A stretch of DNA of 64,000 bases from Vespula vulgaris (GCF_905475345.1 NC_066602.1:2653814-2717813); one strand, 5' to 3'; shown: positions 1-11,949, numbered from the stretch's first letter. The notes: generated by a model not told the origin, from the letters alone. Made by a program: numbers and translations.

Positions 1-142
1 CGAATGACCGGCCACGGTTGGAATGACCTAAGCGCTCGGATAGCCGCTAACTGCCGGTAAATTAGTCAATTGAGGGCTTCGAGTATCCGCGGATATCTTA
101 TTACACACTTGCCAGTTACAACGATGGCGCCGGTGTGCTTAC

Positions 143-234
143 ACGTACGTACGTACGTACCTACATATGTACTGTACTTACATGGACGTGCGTACGTCCC
201 TCCCTCTCTGTCTCTGTCTCTCTGTCTCTCTCTC

Positions 235-273
<39 letters not shown>
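143..273. repeat. (ACGT)n followed by a CT-rich microsatellite
   Basis: A short self-complementary ACGT run covers about 143-160. It is followed by a CT tract at about 202-273 with repeated GTCT interruptions that becomes pure (CT)n at its 3' end. Confidence 0.9.
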
Positions 274-274
<1 letters not shown>

Positions 275-898
275 ATCCACTTCCTCCCTTCGGTCTTTAG
301 AAGCAAGTGACACGATGAAACGACTCGTCTCTCGATCGTCACACTCCACGATTGTCCTTCAGAACCGTTCAGAGATCTGCCCATTAAGACTCTGTTGCAA
401 TCATAAATTAAAACGATAATTAAGATGGGATTCACGTTACCATCGTATCATCGGGCCTACTTTTCTTCTTTTTCTTTTCCTTTTCTATCTTCTTTTTTTA
501 CATATCATATATACGATTCCATCTTCCTCCAAAAAAAAAAGAAAATAAAATAAAGACGATTCTTTTTCATTCCTACGAGATTAGATTTTAGTGGATATCC
601 GGCCGACTTTGAACGGCGTAGTCTCGTACCGAAGTCTCGAACAAACGCAATATAACTTTATTAAAGGGTCGACGAAAGAGAGCTGAGAAGTTACGGAGAA
701 GAAAGGAGAAAGAACGGTGAAAGGGGTGAGGAGGGGGAGGACCGAGAGCGAGGAAGGGAATGGGAGGAGGGTGGTGGAGAGGGGAGGTGGGGACAAAATT
801 CTCGATTAGCTCGATCGTAAATAATAATGAATATCAAAAGGATAGAGGACGTTATTTATGACCGAAATTGGAAGAAGTTTACGACTGAAGATACGACT

Positions 899-937
899 CC
901 TCTCTCTCTCTCTCTCTTTCTCTCTTTCTCTCTCTGT
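899..937. repeat. (CT)n microsatellite
   Basis: A CT tract interrupted by TTTC steps, 39 bases long. Confidence 0.9.
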
Positions 938-1196
938 CTTTCGATGCCGCGTCGAAAGGTTTACGACTAAGAGACCAGTTCCAAAATTCACTTTCGATTG
1001 CGATTCGCGAGAATAGAATTTCAAATCGAAAGGGAAAGAGTTCGTTGCTCGCTCATAAGCGATTAGTTTCAATCCGGTCGTACTTGAAACTATACTGCCG
1101 CCGCCACGAGAGATAGACGCGTCCGAGTAATTCGCGCGCGTGGGTGTTCAGCATCGGTCAGCTTCCGGTGCTGGAGTTTGTAGGGGACCCGTTCAA

Positions 1197-1227
1197 AGAG
1201 AGATAGAGAGAGAGAGAGAGAGAGAGG
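1197..1227. repeat. (GA)n microsatellite
   Basis: A nearly pure GA run. It lies about 130 bases from the oppositely oriented CT tract at 1361. Confidence 0.9.
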
Positions 1228-1360
1228 ATGACGACAGAGTAAGGACCGAAGAGGGAACAAGGAGGGCCGCGGGGAACTCTCAAACAGGCCGATGTAAGTG
1301 AGCAGTCAGAGAGATGGCGCCTAATAGATTGGTTTGTAGGTGGACGCATTATCTCCTTCT

Positions 1361-1371
1361 CTTCTTTTTCT

Positions 1372-1406
<35 letters not shown>

Positions 1407-1428
1407 TTCTATCTATCTATCTATCTCT
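1361..1428. repeat. Compound (CT)n-(TATC)n microsatellite
   Basis: A CT tract that switches at its 3' end, from about 1410, into a TATC tetranucleotide run. Confidence 0.9.
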
Positions 1429-1670
1429 TACAAGCGAACTCGTGTATCGGTGTGCACGTGTATTTGAGCGATGTGTATGGCCCGGGGCGGAAATTAGTAA
1501 TGTAGCAATGAGCAACACGTCGACCGAAGCTGCGAAGCATCGTTCGTGAACCAGAAGTTAAGATGCAAGGATGGAGAAGGGAAAGGAAGATGATCCATGA
1601 TCCATACGATGTAGAGCGCGTTCGGTTCTTTTGGAAATTTTACTCTCCCGTGTAAACTCGCCAGTTCGTT

Positions 1671-1747
1671 CTTCTCTCGCTTCTTCTTCTTCTTTTTCTT
1701 CTTCTTCTTGTTTTTTCTTTTTTCTATTTTCTTTTCTCTTTCTTTCG
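1671..1747. repeat. Polypyrimidine CTT-rich tract
   Basis: An impure CTT/T-rich run with almost no purines. Confidence 0.85.
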
Positions 1748-1999
1748 TCGTTACGGTAAATAGTAAAATTTGTGAATTGTTACCTCGACGATGCGAAGGA
1801 GAAACAAAAGGAAGGATTTCATGTTTTATTTATCAAGAGATTTCTAGCGAGTAAAAATTTCGAGCGATAAGCAGATCGATGCAATGGTAGGGATGAAGGA
1901 AGGAGAGAGGGAGGGGTAATTTGATCGACCTATCGACTCGTACTTCGACGATGTCGTAAAACCAAGTGAGAATGCTCGCGGTGCGTCATCGAGATCGCT

Positions 2000-2026
2000 C
2001 CTCCTCTCTCTCTCTCTCTCTTTGTG

Positions 2027-2077
<51 letters not shown>
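2000..2077. repeat. (CT)n microsatellite, long
   Basis: About 78 bases of CT with two short interruptions. It is one of the longest CT tracts in the window. Confidence 0.95.
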
Positions 2078-2079
<2 letters not shown>

Positions 2080-2685
2080 AACATTTCTCCCTTTTTGCGC
2101 CGATATAAAAAGCGAAACGAGCGTAAAAAGCGGTACCGCGAATCTAATCGACAGCTACATAAAATGAAAGCCATAAAATCATAAAATCGACCACTTCCCC
2201 GGGGGATGGCCCGCCAGGAAAATATTTACAGTCCTTTTCGGGCGCTCTCATTCGCTCCGATCTTCCTTGGTCTAGCGATGGGTACGAACCGTGCTCGAAC
2301 TATACGATTCGTTGGATCATCGTTCGAACGATCAGAACGACTTAGTACTTTGAGGTATTATCTTTCTTATATTTACATGTAAATCCATAGCGTTTACTCG
2401 CGACGTATTATAATAGTAATAAGCAAAACGAGATAAATAAGACGATAAAATCCTTCTCCTTCTCGCGTAGCTCATCTTCAAAGCCATTCCTGAACGACGT
2501 TCGAAATCGGGAGATCAGAAACACGGTCGGTGGTCAGCGGCCGTTGGTTATCTAGGAGCTTTTACTACCCGCGCCAATACTCACTTTAGTGGCGGATCGA
2601 TTCGGAGATATGCAAGCAATAAGCCTTTAATTGCACGGGATTCCTCATCTCGGCAGCAGTCTCTTTAAAGCCGCCTGCAGTCCCG

Positions 2686-2720
2686 CGGACTATAAAAGGC
2701 ATCGGACCTATAAAATGCAT
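2686..2720 (+). promoter_or_regulatory. Twin TATA-like motifs in a tandem duplication
   Basis: A 17-18 base unit occurs twice head to tail. The first copy is CGGAC followed by TATAAAAGGCAT (2686-2702). The second is CGGACC followed by TATAAAATGCAT (2703-2720). TATAAAAG is a textbook TATA box. The surrounding 2560-2760 is unusually complex sequence for this window and is followed at 2776 by a CT tract. No convincing transcript or reading frame follows, so a promoter is only a possibility. Confidence 0.35.
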
Positions 2721-2775
2721 CCTTGGCTCGACGCTCGTTCCCGTACCATTGTATGCATGCGTGCGACCGTCTCAT

Positions 2776-2965
2776 CTCCTCTCTCTTTCTCTCTCTCTCT
2801 CTCTCTCCGCCCTCCTCGCCTTCATACCTCTTCGTCTTTTCATCCACCATCTCTCTTCGATATCCTCTTCTCTTTTCTTCTTAGTCTCCTCCCTCCTCCT
2901 TCCTCCCACTTTACTCTGTCTCTCTCCGATCTCCTCGCCCCTCTCAAACTCTTTTCCTTCATCTT
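2776..2965. repeat. (CT)n passing into a long polypyrimidine stretch
   Basis: A pure CT run at about 2776-2808 continues as an imperfect TC/TCC-rich stretch to about 2965. Confidence 0.85.
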
Positions 2966-3310
2966 CTAACACGTCTCGGACGTTCGCATTAACGCTGCGT
3001 ATCTCGTTGCGAACGGAGAAGATACGATTTCACGATCGGTTTGACTTGTGGCGCACGCCTCTTCGTCCGTCATGGAGATTGTGAAAAGTGTCGAGCGAAC
3101 GACGAAGAGATGGCCTCCACAGTTCCGTTCGGATAATATAGGATTACGACTCTACATTATTGCACGATGCGAACCGTATGCGAACGTGGGAAATAATAGG
3201 ATGGAAGATCGGTATTTTATGTAGGACGACCAGGGAAAATGGCAGACGGATCCTTTGAGATTTTACGCGAGAGCGTATACTTTATCGCGCGGTTACGACG
3301 TGGACGGACG

Positions 3311-3365
3311 ATTTCTTTCTTTTTTTCTTTTTTCCTTTTTCTTCCTCCCCCCTCCCCCCCCCCCC
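3311..3365. repeat. T-rich run ending in a C12 homopolymer
   Basis: A TTTC-rich run ends in an uninterrupted run of 12 cytosines (3354-3365). Long C runs are rare elsewhere in the window. Confidence 0.9.
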
Positions 3366-4270
3366 GCTTTTTTTGTCTTCGCGTTCGTTCGAGTTAATAA
3401 AAAAAAAATAGAAAAAGAAAGAAAAAAAAACATGGAAACCGAACGAATTATAATATAAGCTAATTTCTCATTTAAAATCGTTTTTATTACATAGAGAGAT
3501 GAAGATATTAAAAGCGAAGGAATTTATTGTATTTCATTCGTCCGCCGGATACGAGTTTGTCGAAGAATATTTTCGTAATTTAATCGAACGAAGAGCAAAC
3601 GAAGAGAATCTCGGGCTGGCTCAGATTGAAATGGAAATTTCGTCAACGTCGTTATAAGCAAAAGTCGAGATAGAGGATCGTCGTTCTCGTCGTCGTCATC
3701 GTTATATCTTTCCTACTAGACTCGTCGTTGGAAAATCGATGGAGGGGATGTTTCTGGCAGGACCGACTATGAATCTCGGAAAGGAAGTAATTCCAAACAT
3801 CTGGAGAGTCTTAATTAATGGGATATCTCGCTCGTTTCACTTCTTTCCATGAAGCTTCGATCGGGTAAATATGTATCTTTCGAGTAGGAGAAGGGGAAGT
3901 AGAGTAGAACGACGAATTAATCGTTTATATCGGTACTTGTCTGATCTTAGAAATTAATGAATACGTAAATCGTATTAAATAAATTATTTCACTGCCGAGT
4001 AATTCGCGATAGTTCGAGAACCAATCAATTTTTATTTTCCTTTTCTGGATACGGATATAACTCGGAAGATATCCCGTAGAAAATATACGAAGAAGCAGAG
4101 TCTCTTTGCAAGAAGAAGGAAGTTATGAGCTCGCGGCTTATGAGAATCGCGATACGTAAATGACGGCCAGGGCATTACATAAAATGGAAGTTTAATTGAA
4201 GGCAAACAATAATGCGATGTGCGCGAAACCACGCGGGTCGGGAATGGCATTCGTTATGTGTCTCTGCTGC

Positions 4271-4271
4271 T

Positions 4272-4302
<31 letters not shown>

Positions 4303-4350
4303 CTCGCTCTCGCTCTCGCTCTCGCTCTCTCTTTCTCTCCCTCTCTTTCT
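4271..4350. repeat. (CT)n with an embedded (CTCTCG)n hexamer array
   Basis: A pure CT run gives way at about 4299-4328 to five or so regular CTCTCG units, then returns to CT/CTTT. The regular CG every six bases looks like expansion of one mutated unit. Confidence 0.95.
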
Positions 4351-5525
4351 CATTCTGCTCCATCGTACCTCTCAACCTCCCTACTCCTTCTCACAGTTTC
4401 ATACGCTCCACGTCTCCGTGTCGAACGTATTAAATTTCATATATCGCGTCTCCCACACTCCCACGATTCGCAATTGCTCGCATTCTCCGCAATCTAGAAA
4501 TCTAGATCACTATTAATTTTATATCCTCCTCTTACTACTATCTCTCTTTCCTCATCCTCTTCTCCCCTTATCCTCTTTCTCATATTCATCCTATACTAAA
4601 ATTCCTGTACCCTTTCCGTTGATAATCGATCCGTCCTTCTTTATTTAAGATCGAGAGAAATCCCTTTAATTTCTCCTTTTACACAAAAGTTTCCGTAAAA
4701 TTACGAAAAAAAAAAAAAATTATGTTAAGGACCTTTGATCGACCGTGGCAATGGACTCGTTCAACGTAACATTATTTTTAACTAGCGAGAGAGTCTCGAC
4801 CTTTTCTACGTATCTCTTTCTCTTTCCAGTTTGCTCGCAGGAGTCACCTAATCTCGGCAATTATCATCGCGTAGTAGCAACGAGTCCGGTGGACTTTTAC
4901 GAGGCGATTCGAGGTGAGAAGAAGAAGAAGCCGTCCAGGTAAATGCACGAGAAGTCGACAAACTCAATGTGTCACGTTTTAGTTGGCGATGACCCGCGAA
5001 CGGCTTCCCACGGTATCCGACGACCAAAGACTAAAAAAGGACCAGTTTTTTCTCTCTTTCTTTTCCTTTCTCGGTAGAAATGTCGGTTCTTATGGTAGAA
5101 ACATTTAATAAACGCCTTTCGGATATAGGAAAGGAACGTTATACTTTGTCGACCGTACGGCGATATTTATCATCGAAAATTTACATCCTACGTGCCGGGT
5201 TTTAATTACGATACGAAAGAGAGACGGCTTATGCCATAACACCTTATTCTTTCTTACGGGTATAACAAACTTTTTAATATTTTTCAGCGTTGATTCGAAG
5301 AAAAAGAGGAGGAACGAACGTTACGCAAAATAATGTAAAATCGATGAAATTAAATTACGATTCTGATGAATGAAACTAAAGGATAAAACTAATTCGCAAC
5401 TGTCTCGATTACGTACGTACAGAATGATTGGGTTTTCCTTTGATAAATAAAATATCGATCGAGATCGTATGACAAGTGAAATCTCGTGTTCCGTTTATGA
5501 CAGCAAGTAGAGCTCAGCGAAGAAC

Positions 5526-5531
5526 GAGAGA

Positions 5532-5574
<43 letters not shown>

Positions 5575-5575
5575 G
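5526..5575. repeat. (GA)n microsatellite
   Basis: A nearly pure GA run of about 50 bases. A second, impure GA-rich stretch follows at about 5748-5795. Confidence 0.95.
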
Positions 5576-6934
5576 GACAAGGCGAGTAGATCGCTCACGA
5601 GCAAAGGTCTCTGCATCTTTGTGACAGGCCAACTAACTCGGATGAATTTACATGACTGCGTAAACCGAGTGAGCTGTCTCTTCAGTATGCCCGACCGTCG
5701 GGAGAACGCGTGGATACGCGCTTTTAACGGAGAAAGAGATAGACGCAGAGAGAAATAGAGAGAGGGAGAGCGAGAGAGAGAGAGAAAGCAAGAGACGGAG
5801 GCCGGTATTAACGAGCTTAAACGAACGGAAACCGAGTGTCCCCGGCTGGGAGTAAAATTAAAAATTAAAAAATTAATCGCGATCGCCTAAAGTGTTAGCC
5901 TCCTTCATCCCACTTTTCTTCAACTCGGTTCATCTTCTCTCGAAATCGTTCGTTCTTTTTGTTTCTCTTGTCTTCTTTCTTTTTTTTTTATTTTTCGTTT
6001 TGTTTCGTTTCCTTTCGTTTCGTTTTTTTCCCTTCTTCTCTCGAGATATAACATCGCCGTAAAAAATAATGTTTCATTTGCATAAGCTAAATTCTTTCGC
6101 GCCTGAGCCGATGAAACCGATAGACGATAAATATCAAAATTCGTGGAAACTTGCCATTTTAGTACCGAAGAACGTGGGTGGGTTGTCGTGAGTTATCGAT
6201 GAATCGAAAGATTAAGTGGCACCGACGTGACGCCAATAAATTACCTGCTACGTTCGAATTCGATTCGTAGAAAAAAATCTTTTCTCTTTTTCTTTTTTCT
6301 TTCTTTCTCTCTTCCTCTTTCTCTTTTGCTTTGCTTTATTATATTTTTAGTTTACAAGAATTCACATAGACGAAAAGAGAGAATTGTATTAGAGACGCAG
6401 CTTCGGTTTTTCTTTCTCCCTCTTTTTTATTATTTCTTTTTTACCTTTTATTTTTTTTTTTTACCATTCGTTCTCACGTATATTATCCCAACTCTTCGAA
6501 TTATTAACATTGTCGGAGTTCTTCGTACAAGTTGGGAAACAGGTTCCAACCGATGCACATATTAACGAGGATATTTAGTTACATTCGGTTCTGCGCGAAT
6601 ATTTGAGGGAGAAAATACAAGAAAAAAAAAAAAGAAACGAAAAGAAAGGAAAAAATATTCAGGTAACTTACGTGCACTATCTATCCTTCGTTCTTTTTTT
6701 TTCCTACCTTTTCTCTTTTTTCCTCCTTTTCCTTTTATATACGGGAACTGCATCGCTCATCTTTGAAACGACGTTTCAAATTCCTGGAATCAAGAAAAGT
6801 CTTGAAAGACAGGGGTATAGGACGGGAGAGATCCCGAGAAAGGGGGAGGAAAAAATATTTGTTCGAGCGGGAACGAAATGTGGATGGGTCGAAGTACGAA
6901 GGAAAACGCGAGCCACGCCGCAAAAGACAAGTTG

Positions 6935-7003
6935 AAGGAGGAGGAGGAGGAAGAAGAGGAGGAGGAGGAGGAGAAGGAGGAGGAGGAGGAGGAGGAGGAG
7001 GAG
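6935..7003. repeat. (GGA)n microsatellite
   Basis: About 69 bases of GGA units with a few GAA interruptions. It is followed directly by TGACGTC (7004-7010), seven bases of a CRE/ATF site. Confidence 0.95.
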
Positions 7004-7124
7004 TGACGTCTGCGAAAGGAAAGAATGCGCGATGGCCGCTGCCGTTGTTGAGCCGCGACCCCTTTGTCTCTCCTTCTCTTTCTTTATCATTCTTTCTTCT
7101 TTCTTCTTTATATAAGACGGTGCA

Positions 7125-7210
7125 CGCAGCAGCACCAACACCAACACCAACACCAACGTCAACAACAGTAGCAGCAGCCGAAGCAACAGCAACAGCAACA
7201 GCAGCAGCAG
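7125..7210. repeat. Imperfect CAA/CAG/CCAACA trinucleotide tract
   Basis: Units of CAG, CAA and CCAACA follow one another for about 86 bases. In one frame this reads as glutamine/histidine, broken by a TAG at 7169-7171. Confidence 0.85.
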
Positions 7211-7285
7211 GTGCCCGTAATCGTTCACAAATTAATGTCGCCGGTGCAGTTTCTTCTCTTCGCGCGCGGATTTACGCGTTGTCGG

Positions 7286-7322
7286 CCATATAAGGGCAAT
7301 ATAGCCGTGGACCGTGCCCTTA
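7286..7322. promoter_or_regulatory. Perfect CArG box within an inverted repeat
   Basis: CCATATAAGG at 7286-7295 fits the SRF consensus CC(A/T)6GG exactly. Its right half is part of an 8-base inverted repeat: TAAGGGCA (7291-7298) pairs perfectly with TGCCCTTA (7315-7322) across a 16-base loop. The motif match is seen directly. SRF/MADS-factor binding is inference. Confidence 0.4.
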
Positions 7323-7777
7323 ACTCGTGCCGCGGACGTATTTCAATCATTTTGCGAAACCGGCCGTCGTTCGGCCATTCTCGTCCTTCCCTCTTTTACC
7401 TCGTTGACCGAAACATTTTTACGAGATCTTAGAGACTACTTTCTTTCGTCTTTTCTCTTTCATCATCATCGGTAGAAAGAAAAAAAAAAAAAGAGAAAAA
7501 AGAAAGATATCTGTTCGTTAGATAGATGTATAGTTTAACGTTTAAAATCTCATTTGTATTTCTCACCGTCGTGTATTAACCGTACCGGTTTATCTCGAAA
7601 TAGGATCGATTCCTCGAACTTATATAAAAGTCTTGCTATATACGTTTTTATAGCTTCCAAAGAATCCCATCAGTTGGATCGAGCACGAATTAACGAGGAA
7701 GAGTCGCATTAACTGGTATCGTTGGTACAAACCGTTGACGAACGTCCGTCAACGTTATCCAAAAGCTACAGAGATCA

Positions 7778-7808
<31 letters not shown>

Positions 7809-7830
7809 TGTCGTCGTCGTAGTCGTCGTC
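7778..7830. repeat. (TCG)n microsatellite
   Basis: About 53 bases of TCG units with TTG and TAG interruptions. Confidence 0.95.
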
Positions 7831-7983
7831 ACCTCTTATCTATGTTTCATCTTTCTCACACTCTCCACGTGTCGCCGATACGATCTACATAAAAATACAA
7901 AGTGATTGCTCAACGAGAGGTCGACTCGCACGAGTTGGAAAAGTCCATGCTTTGCTCTTCTTACTCTAGCGGAGCGTAACGAA

Positions 7984-7984
7984 A

Positions 7985-8017
<33 letters not shown>

Positions 8018-8049
8018 GAAAGAGAAAGAGATAAAGAGAGAGGAAAGGA
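7984..8049. repeat. (GA)n/(GAAA)n microsatellite
   Basis: A GA run with regular AAAG interruptions. Confidence 0.9.
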
Positions 8050-8257
8050 AAAAAGGGAAGAACGACTTTCGTGTGACGCTCGTTCAAACGATATTCCTGA
8101 TTTATGAATATTGCCAGGCTCCCGCGAGTCGTCGTACTCTCCGGACACGTGTAATAAAACGCGACGGATACGCAAACAAGTATAAGTGTGCGTGTGCTCG
8201 TCGACTGGTGTTAGGAGAAAGAACAAGCAAGAGAGAATAAGAGAGTGAGCGAGAAAA

Positions 8258-8259
<2 letters not shown>

Positions 8260-8300
<41 letters not shown>
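8260..8300. repeat. (GA)n microsatellite
   Basis: A GA run of about 40 bases, only 210 bases beyond the preceding one. Confidence 0.9.
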
Positions 8301-8954
8301 GAACGTGGAAACCATTCTTGTTTGACCTCACGAACTCGCTCGCGCCGGTTTCCAAAAGCCGATGAGACTCGCGGACTCGCAGCGAGCTAATTGGTCCGGT
8401 GTTGATGACCGCGGCAAGTTGCGTTTAAGTAGAAAGCTATGCGCGAGGGAATCGCTGTCGTTAACGATCCTACCGCTCGCTTAGTTTAATGTTAAACGGA
8501 CGATGTCTATTTCTTCAACTATTTCTAACGTCCGATAAATTAAATAAAATGTTAAGAAAGAAAGAAAAAAATATATATATATATATAATTTTATCACAAG
8601 TATGCATGAGCGCGGTATGACGTTAAATTTATATGATATTTCATTCTATCGTTTCTTTAGATCGATGGTAGAAAAGAAGGAAAACGCGAAGATCGATTCG
8701 TTGCGATAAGAGAGACGCTTAGACGTACCGACTCGTAAATTCTCCCTCGCGCCTTTCTCGCTTTCGCTCTCGTACTGGCAGGAATGGGCGGGGGTGGGAC
8801 GTAAGCCCTTTGCTTGATTTAGCATTCAGCACTTAAATCAATTCGAACAAGTTCGGTACTTAAGAGCTCCCCGAGTTTGTACAGAGACCGTTGCTTGCTC
8901 GTTCCGCCTTTCGAAGGAGCTGTATTCGTTGCTTGAGAAGGAACAAGTGAGATA

Positions 8955-8983
8955 AAGAGAGAGAGAGAGGGAGAGAGAGAGGG
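8955..8983. repeat. (GA)n microsatellite
   Basis: A GA run with GGGA interruptions, continuing as GACA units to about 8995. Confidence 0.85.
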
Positions 8984-9380
8984 ACAGACAGACATAGAGG
9001 GAAGGAAGGAGAGGTCGGTGGTCTGGAGAAGCGGTAGAGGGTGAAACGTGGACGCAGATGGGCTCGCTGAATCTCAAGGCGTTCATTACAATTATCATAG
9101 CCGCCCCACAACCGTAACAACCATCGTTGCCTGTAAAAGATGCGAACGATGTCGGTGAAACTCCTTCCCTTAACGCGCCTTCTTCACCATCGATTCTCGT
9201 TCTTTTACGAAATTTCTTTCCTTCTTAAAGAGTATCATCTCCTTCTGTTTCTAGCTATCGTCATAATTCTACAATTACTGCATAACTTTGCTCGTAGCTG
9301 TCTTTTCGACCGAGCAGAACAATCCAAGCTTTTTCCCTCTTCGTTTCGTTTAATTGAGTATGTTTTTTCTAACTGCTACT

Positions 9381-9432
9381 TTTTTTTGTAATTTCTTTTT
9401 TCTTTTTCTTTTTTTTCTTTTTTTTTTTTTTT
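9381..9432. repeat. T-rich tract
   Basis: T runs separated by single C residues, ending in T12. Confidence 0.85.
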
Positions 9433-10036
9433 AAGGAAACCGTTCATCCTTGGTTATATGTACTCTTTCTTTGCCCTCTCGATCTTCGGTAGTCCGATCA
9501 AAGGGGTCAAAAGAAAAGCTTCGTGAGAGAGGATACGAAGGAGAAAGCTAACGGTGAACCTTTTAGCGATTGGTGCGAGCAACCCCTTTCCTTGTAATTC
9601 GCTGAAATAAACACCGAACGTTAGGACCGAAAGCAATAAAATAAATCAGACCGCTGAGTCGGGAAGGAAAACATTACCGCCCGAAGCATCGTCCTAGCAA
9701 ACGAGGGTCCTTCGACTTCCGTCTAAAGATCTTCTCTCTCGAATAGAAGAGAAATGTTTAAACACGAGGAAATCTGTTCTCATCCGTTCTAGTTTATCAA
9801 ATATTCTAATATTCTTAACGAAAGCTCATGATCGTCTGTATACGTACAATACCGTCTATAATTTTACCTTCGTTTTACAATGTTTTATCGTAAGAGAGAC
9901 AGGAGGTATACCAAGGTAGAAAGTAAAGATTGAGACATCGAACGTAAATCTCGTAGAAGACATTCCCGCTAAGATTCCAATGATTATTTCGCGTCGTGTC
10001 AGTACGTAAGATGATGAACGATCGCGAAACAAAAGC

Positions 10037-10044
10037 TATATAAA
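10037..10044 (+). promoter_or_regulatory. TATA-like motif TATATAAA
   Basis: TATATAAA lies in unique sequence, flanked by AAGC on the left and GCTGG on the right. No downstream coding start or transcript end is recognisable, so this is a motif match only. Confidence 0.15.
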
Positions 10045-10796
10045 GCTGGTACAGCAGTTAAGGTGTCACATAGCGAACGGTCAAGGCAATTATTAGGGAT
10101 CGTAAAATATTGATTGATTTTTGCCGCCTAATTTTAACGGCTACCATCAATTATTTCCACCAAGAAATTTCAACCTATCGCCGGAAGCTAAAATCTTAGC
10201 TAGATTCCCCGTAAACGTATTCTCCTATTTCCTTTATTTTTCCACGACTATATTTCCTTCTATCTCGCTAATGATTCCTTCCTATTTTACGAGGATACGT
10301 TTCTCAGAAATTTCATTTGTTTAGGAACGAGGAAGATTAGATGCTCAAAGTCTTAAAATGCGTACTTACTTATATACCGAACCAACGATATCGACATAGA
10401 TCTACCCTCATAAATTCCAAGATTAATCAGCGTCGCATTAACGAATCCATCCGACGATCGGGACGGGATATTCGAAAAGCAGCGCCAATAAATCAGATTG
10501 AAGGAGTTAAAAGGATTCTCAAGGTACTCTTGGTTGGCACCCTTCTAGCCTCGACGAAAGTTTCCATCACCCTTTGGAGAGGTGCCGGTACTGCGTCTTC
10601 TTCCTCCTCGCCCCCAACTCCTCATCCAGTTGGATGCTATTTTCAGTGGCGCATTTATTCGCGATAAGGATCGAGGATCCTTCCGCGAGAGCTCCTATCG
10701 GGAGAAGGATGGATCGGGAATCAGGGATATCTCGATGGTGGATTTAAGGGTAAGAGAAAGAGGAAGGGTAGTCGAAGAGTTCGAAAGATACTGCTA

Positions 10797-10825
10797 CGTC
10801 GTCGTCGTCGTCGTCGTCGTCGTCG
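10797..10825. repeat. (CGT)n microsatellite
   Basis: Nine uninterrupted CGT units, the same motif family as the arrays at 7.8, 21.4 and 47.5 kb. Confidence 0.95.
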
Positions 10826-10993
10826 AGAAAGGATGGCTTTCGAGGGGGATAAATACGGGCGCCGTCGCTCCTCGACGCGAAGAAACACAAACAGTAATTA
10901 CGAATATCTCGGCGCGGGATCGAAAGGACATCGCGAATCTTTAACTGCTTTCAACCAGCCGCTTTACTTCGGATGAAAACGAGGGCGATTCAC

Positions 10994-11170
10994 CCTCTTT
11001 TCCTCTCATCCTCTTTACTCTCTCTCCTCTCTCTTTCTCTCATTTCTCTCTCTTTCTTTCTCTCTCTCTCTCTCTCTCTCTCCTTTTCTTTACTTTCACC
11101 GTCTGGAAGGTATCGAAGATGAATCCCAAAAGCAGAAGATGTTCCTTCCTCCTCCTCCTCCTCCTCCTCT
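10994..11170. repeat. CT-rich tract plus (TCC)n run
   Basis: An imperfect CT tract (10994-11092) is followed, after about 50 unique bases, by a TCC trinucleotide run at 11145-11170. Confidence 0.85.
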
Positions 11171-11894
11171 TTCTCTTTCTACTCTCGTACTTTCGGATTA
11201 ACCCTCCCTCTTTTCCTCACCTCATTTCGTGCCGAAAACTTATTAGTAATTACGCCGGATATCTGGTCGTCCGATCGAAAGGAGTAAAGGGAGTGGATAA
11301 GGGTGGTAGGTAGTCGTACGGCCTAACGCGACCATTTTCTTCCCTTTTCCCTTCGCTTCTTCCTTTTATATCTCTCTTGTGCTATATTTTCTATCCCTTT
11401 TACTTCCTCTCACGCTCCTCCTCCTTTCTCTTTCTCTTTCTCTTTCTCTCGGACATGCTTTACCTTCTTCTTCGATTTCGCTCCTCTAGACTTTCCTTTA
11501 ATTCGCCGTCTCTCGCGCTTCGATAACTTTTGGTAAATATCGTCGTAGACGAAGGAAAAGCCGTCGCCAGCCGGCAACGTCATTATCCATCCCTCTTTCA
11601 TTCGTCTCGGTTCCTGAAATTCGAACCCGTTCGAACGCTTTTGAAATCGCGCGATACTCGCGCGTCCTTCCACTCTCATAATAATTAGTAAGTTAATAAT
11701 TAGTACGATCGAGGTGCATAGAAAGCACGATCGAGTTGTCTCACTGAAAGCACTGAGTTTCGAGTGCGACGCAACATTCGAGGATCCTTTACTTTTCATC
11801 TCCATTTTACCTGCCACTTATTGTCCCGAAACTTGCCAACGTTTATTCAGTAATGCCATGAGTTCTTATCGATTAGCTTCATCATGAGAAAGAC

Positions 11895-11898
<4 letters not shown>

Positions 11899-11949
<51 letters not shown>
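11899..11949. repeat. (GA)n microsatellite, long and pure
   Basis: About 50 bases of uninterrupted GA. Confidence 0.95.

Larger units (their letters stand above)
1..7003. other. Repeat-rich non-coding DNA, left end
   Basis: I see no supportable gene here. The stretch alternates between (CT)n or (GA)n microsatellites, T-rich and A-rich runs, and unique CpG-containing sequence. The open frames over it translate the dinucleotide repeats as Leu-Ser or Arg-Glu strings. The better-defined pieces, including the twin TATA motif near 2.7 kb and the CTCTCG-interrupted tract near 4.3 kb, are listed separately. Confidence 0.8.
7004..7440. other. Complex CG-rich island with CAA/CAG tract and CArG hairpin
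   Basis: This is one of the few long unique stretches near the left end. It contains a TATATAAG motif near 7110, an imperfect CAN trinucleotide tract (7125-7210), and a CArG-box hairpin (7286-7322). One plus-strand frame stays open from 7172 to the stop at 7430-7432. It starts with a polyglutamine stretch from the CAG/CAA tract and continues for about 70 ordinary residues, with no upstream ATG in frame. A regulatory island is more likely than an exon, but I cannot exclude an exon. Confidence 0.4.

Noticed and set aside
6763..7293. A 176-residue open frame over the GGA and CAG/CAA tracts
   Set aside because: Most of it is poly-Gly, Arg-Glu and Pro-Thr translated from simple repeats. The opposite strand is open over the same place, as expected for trinucleotide repeats.
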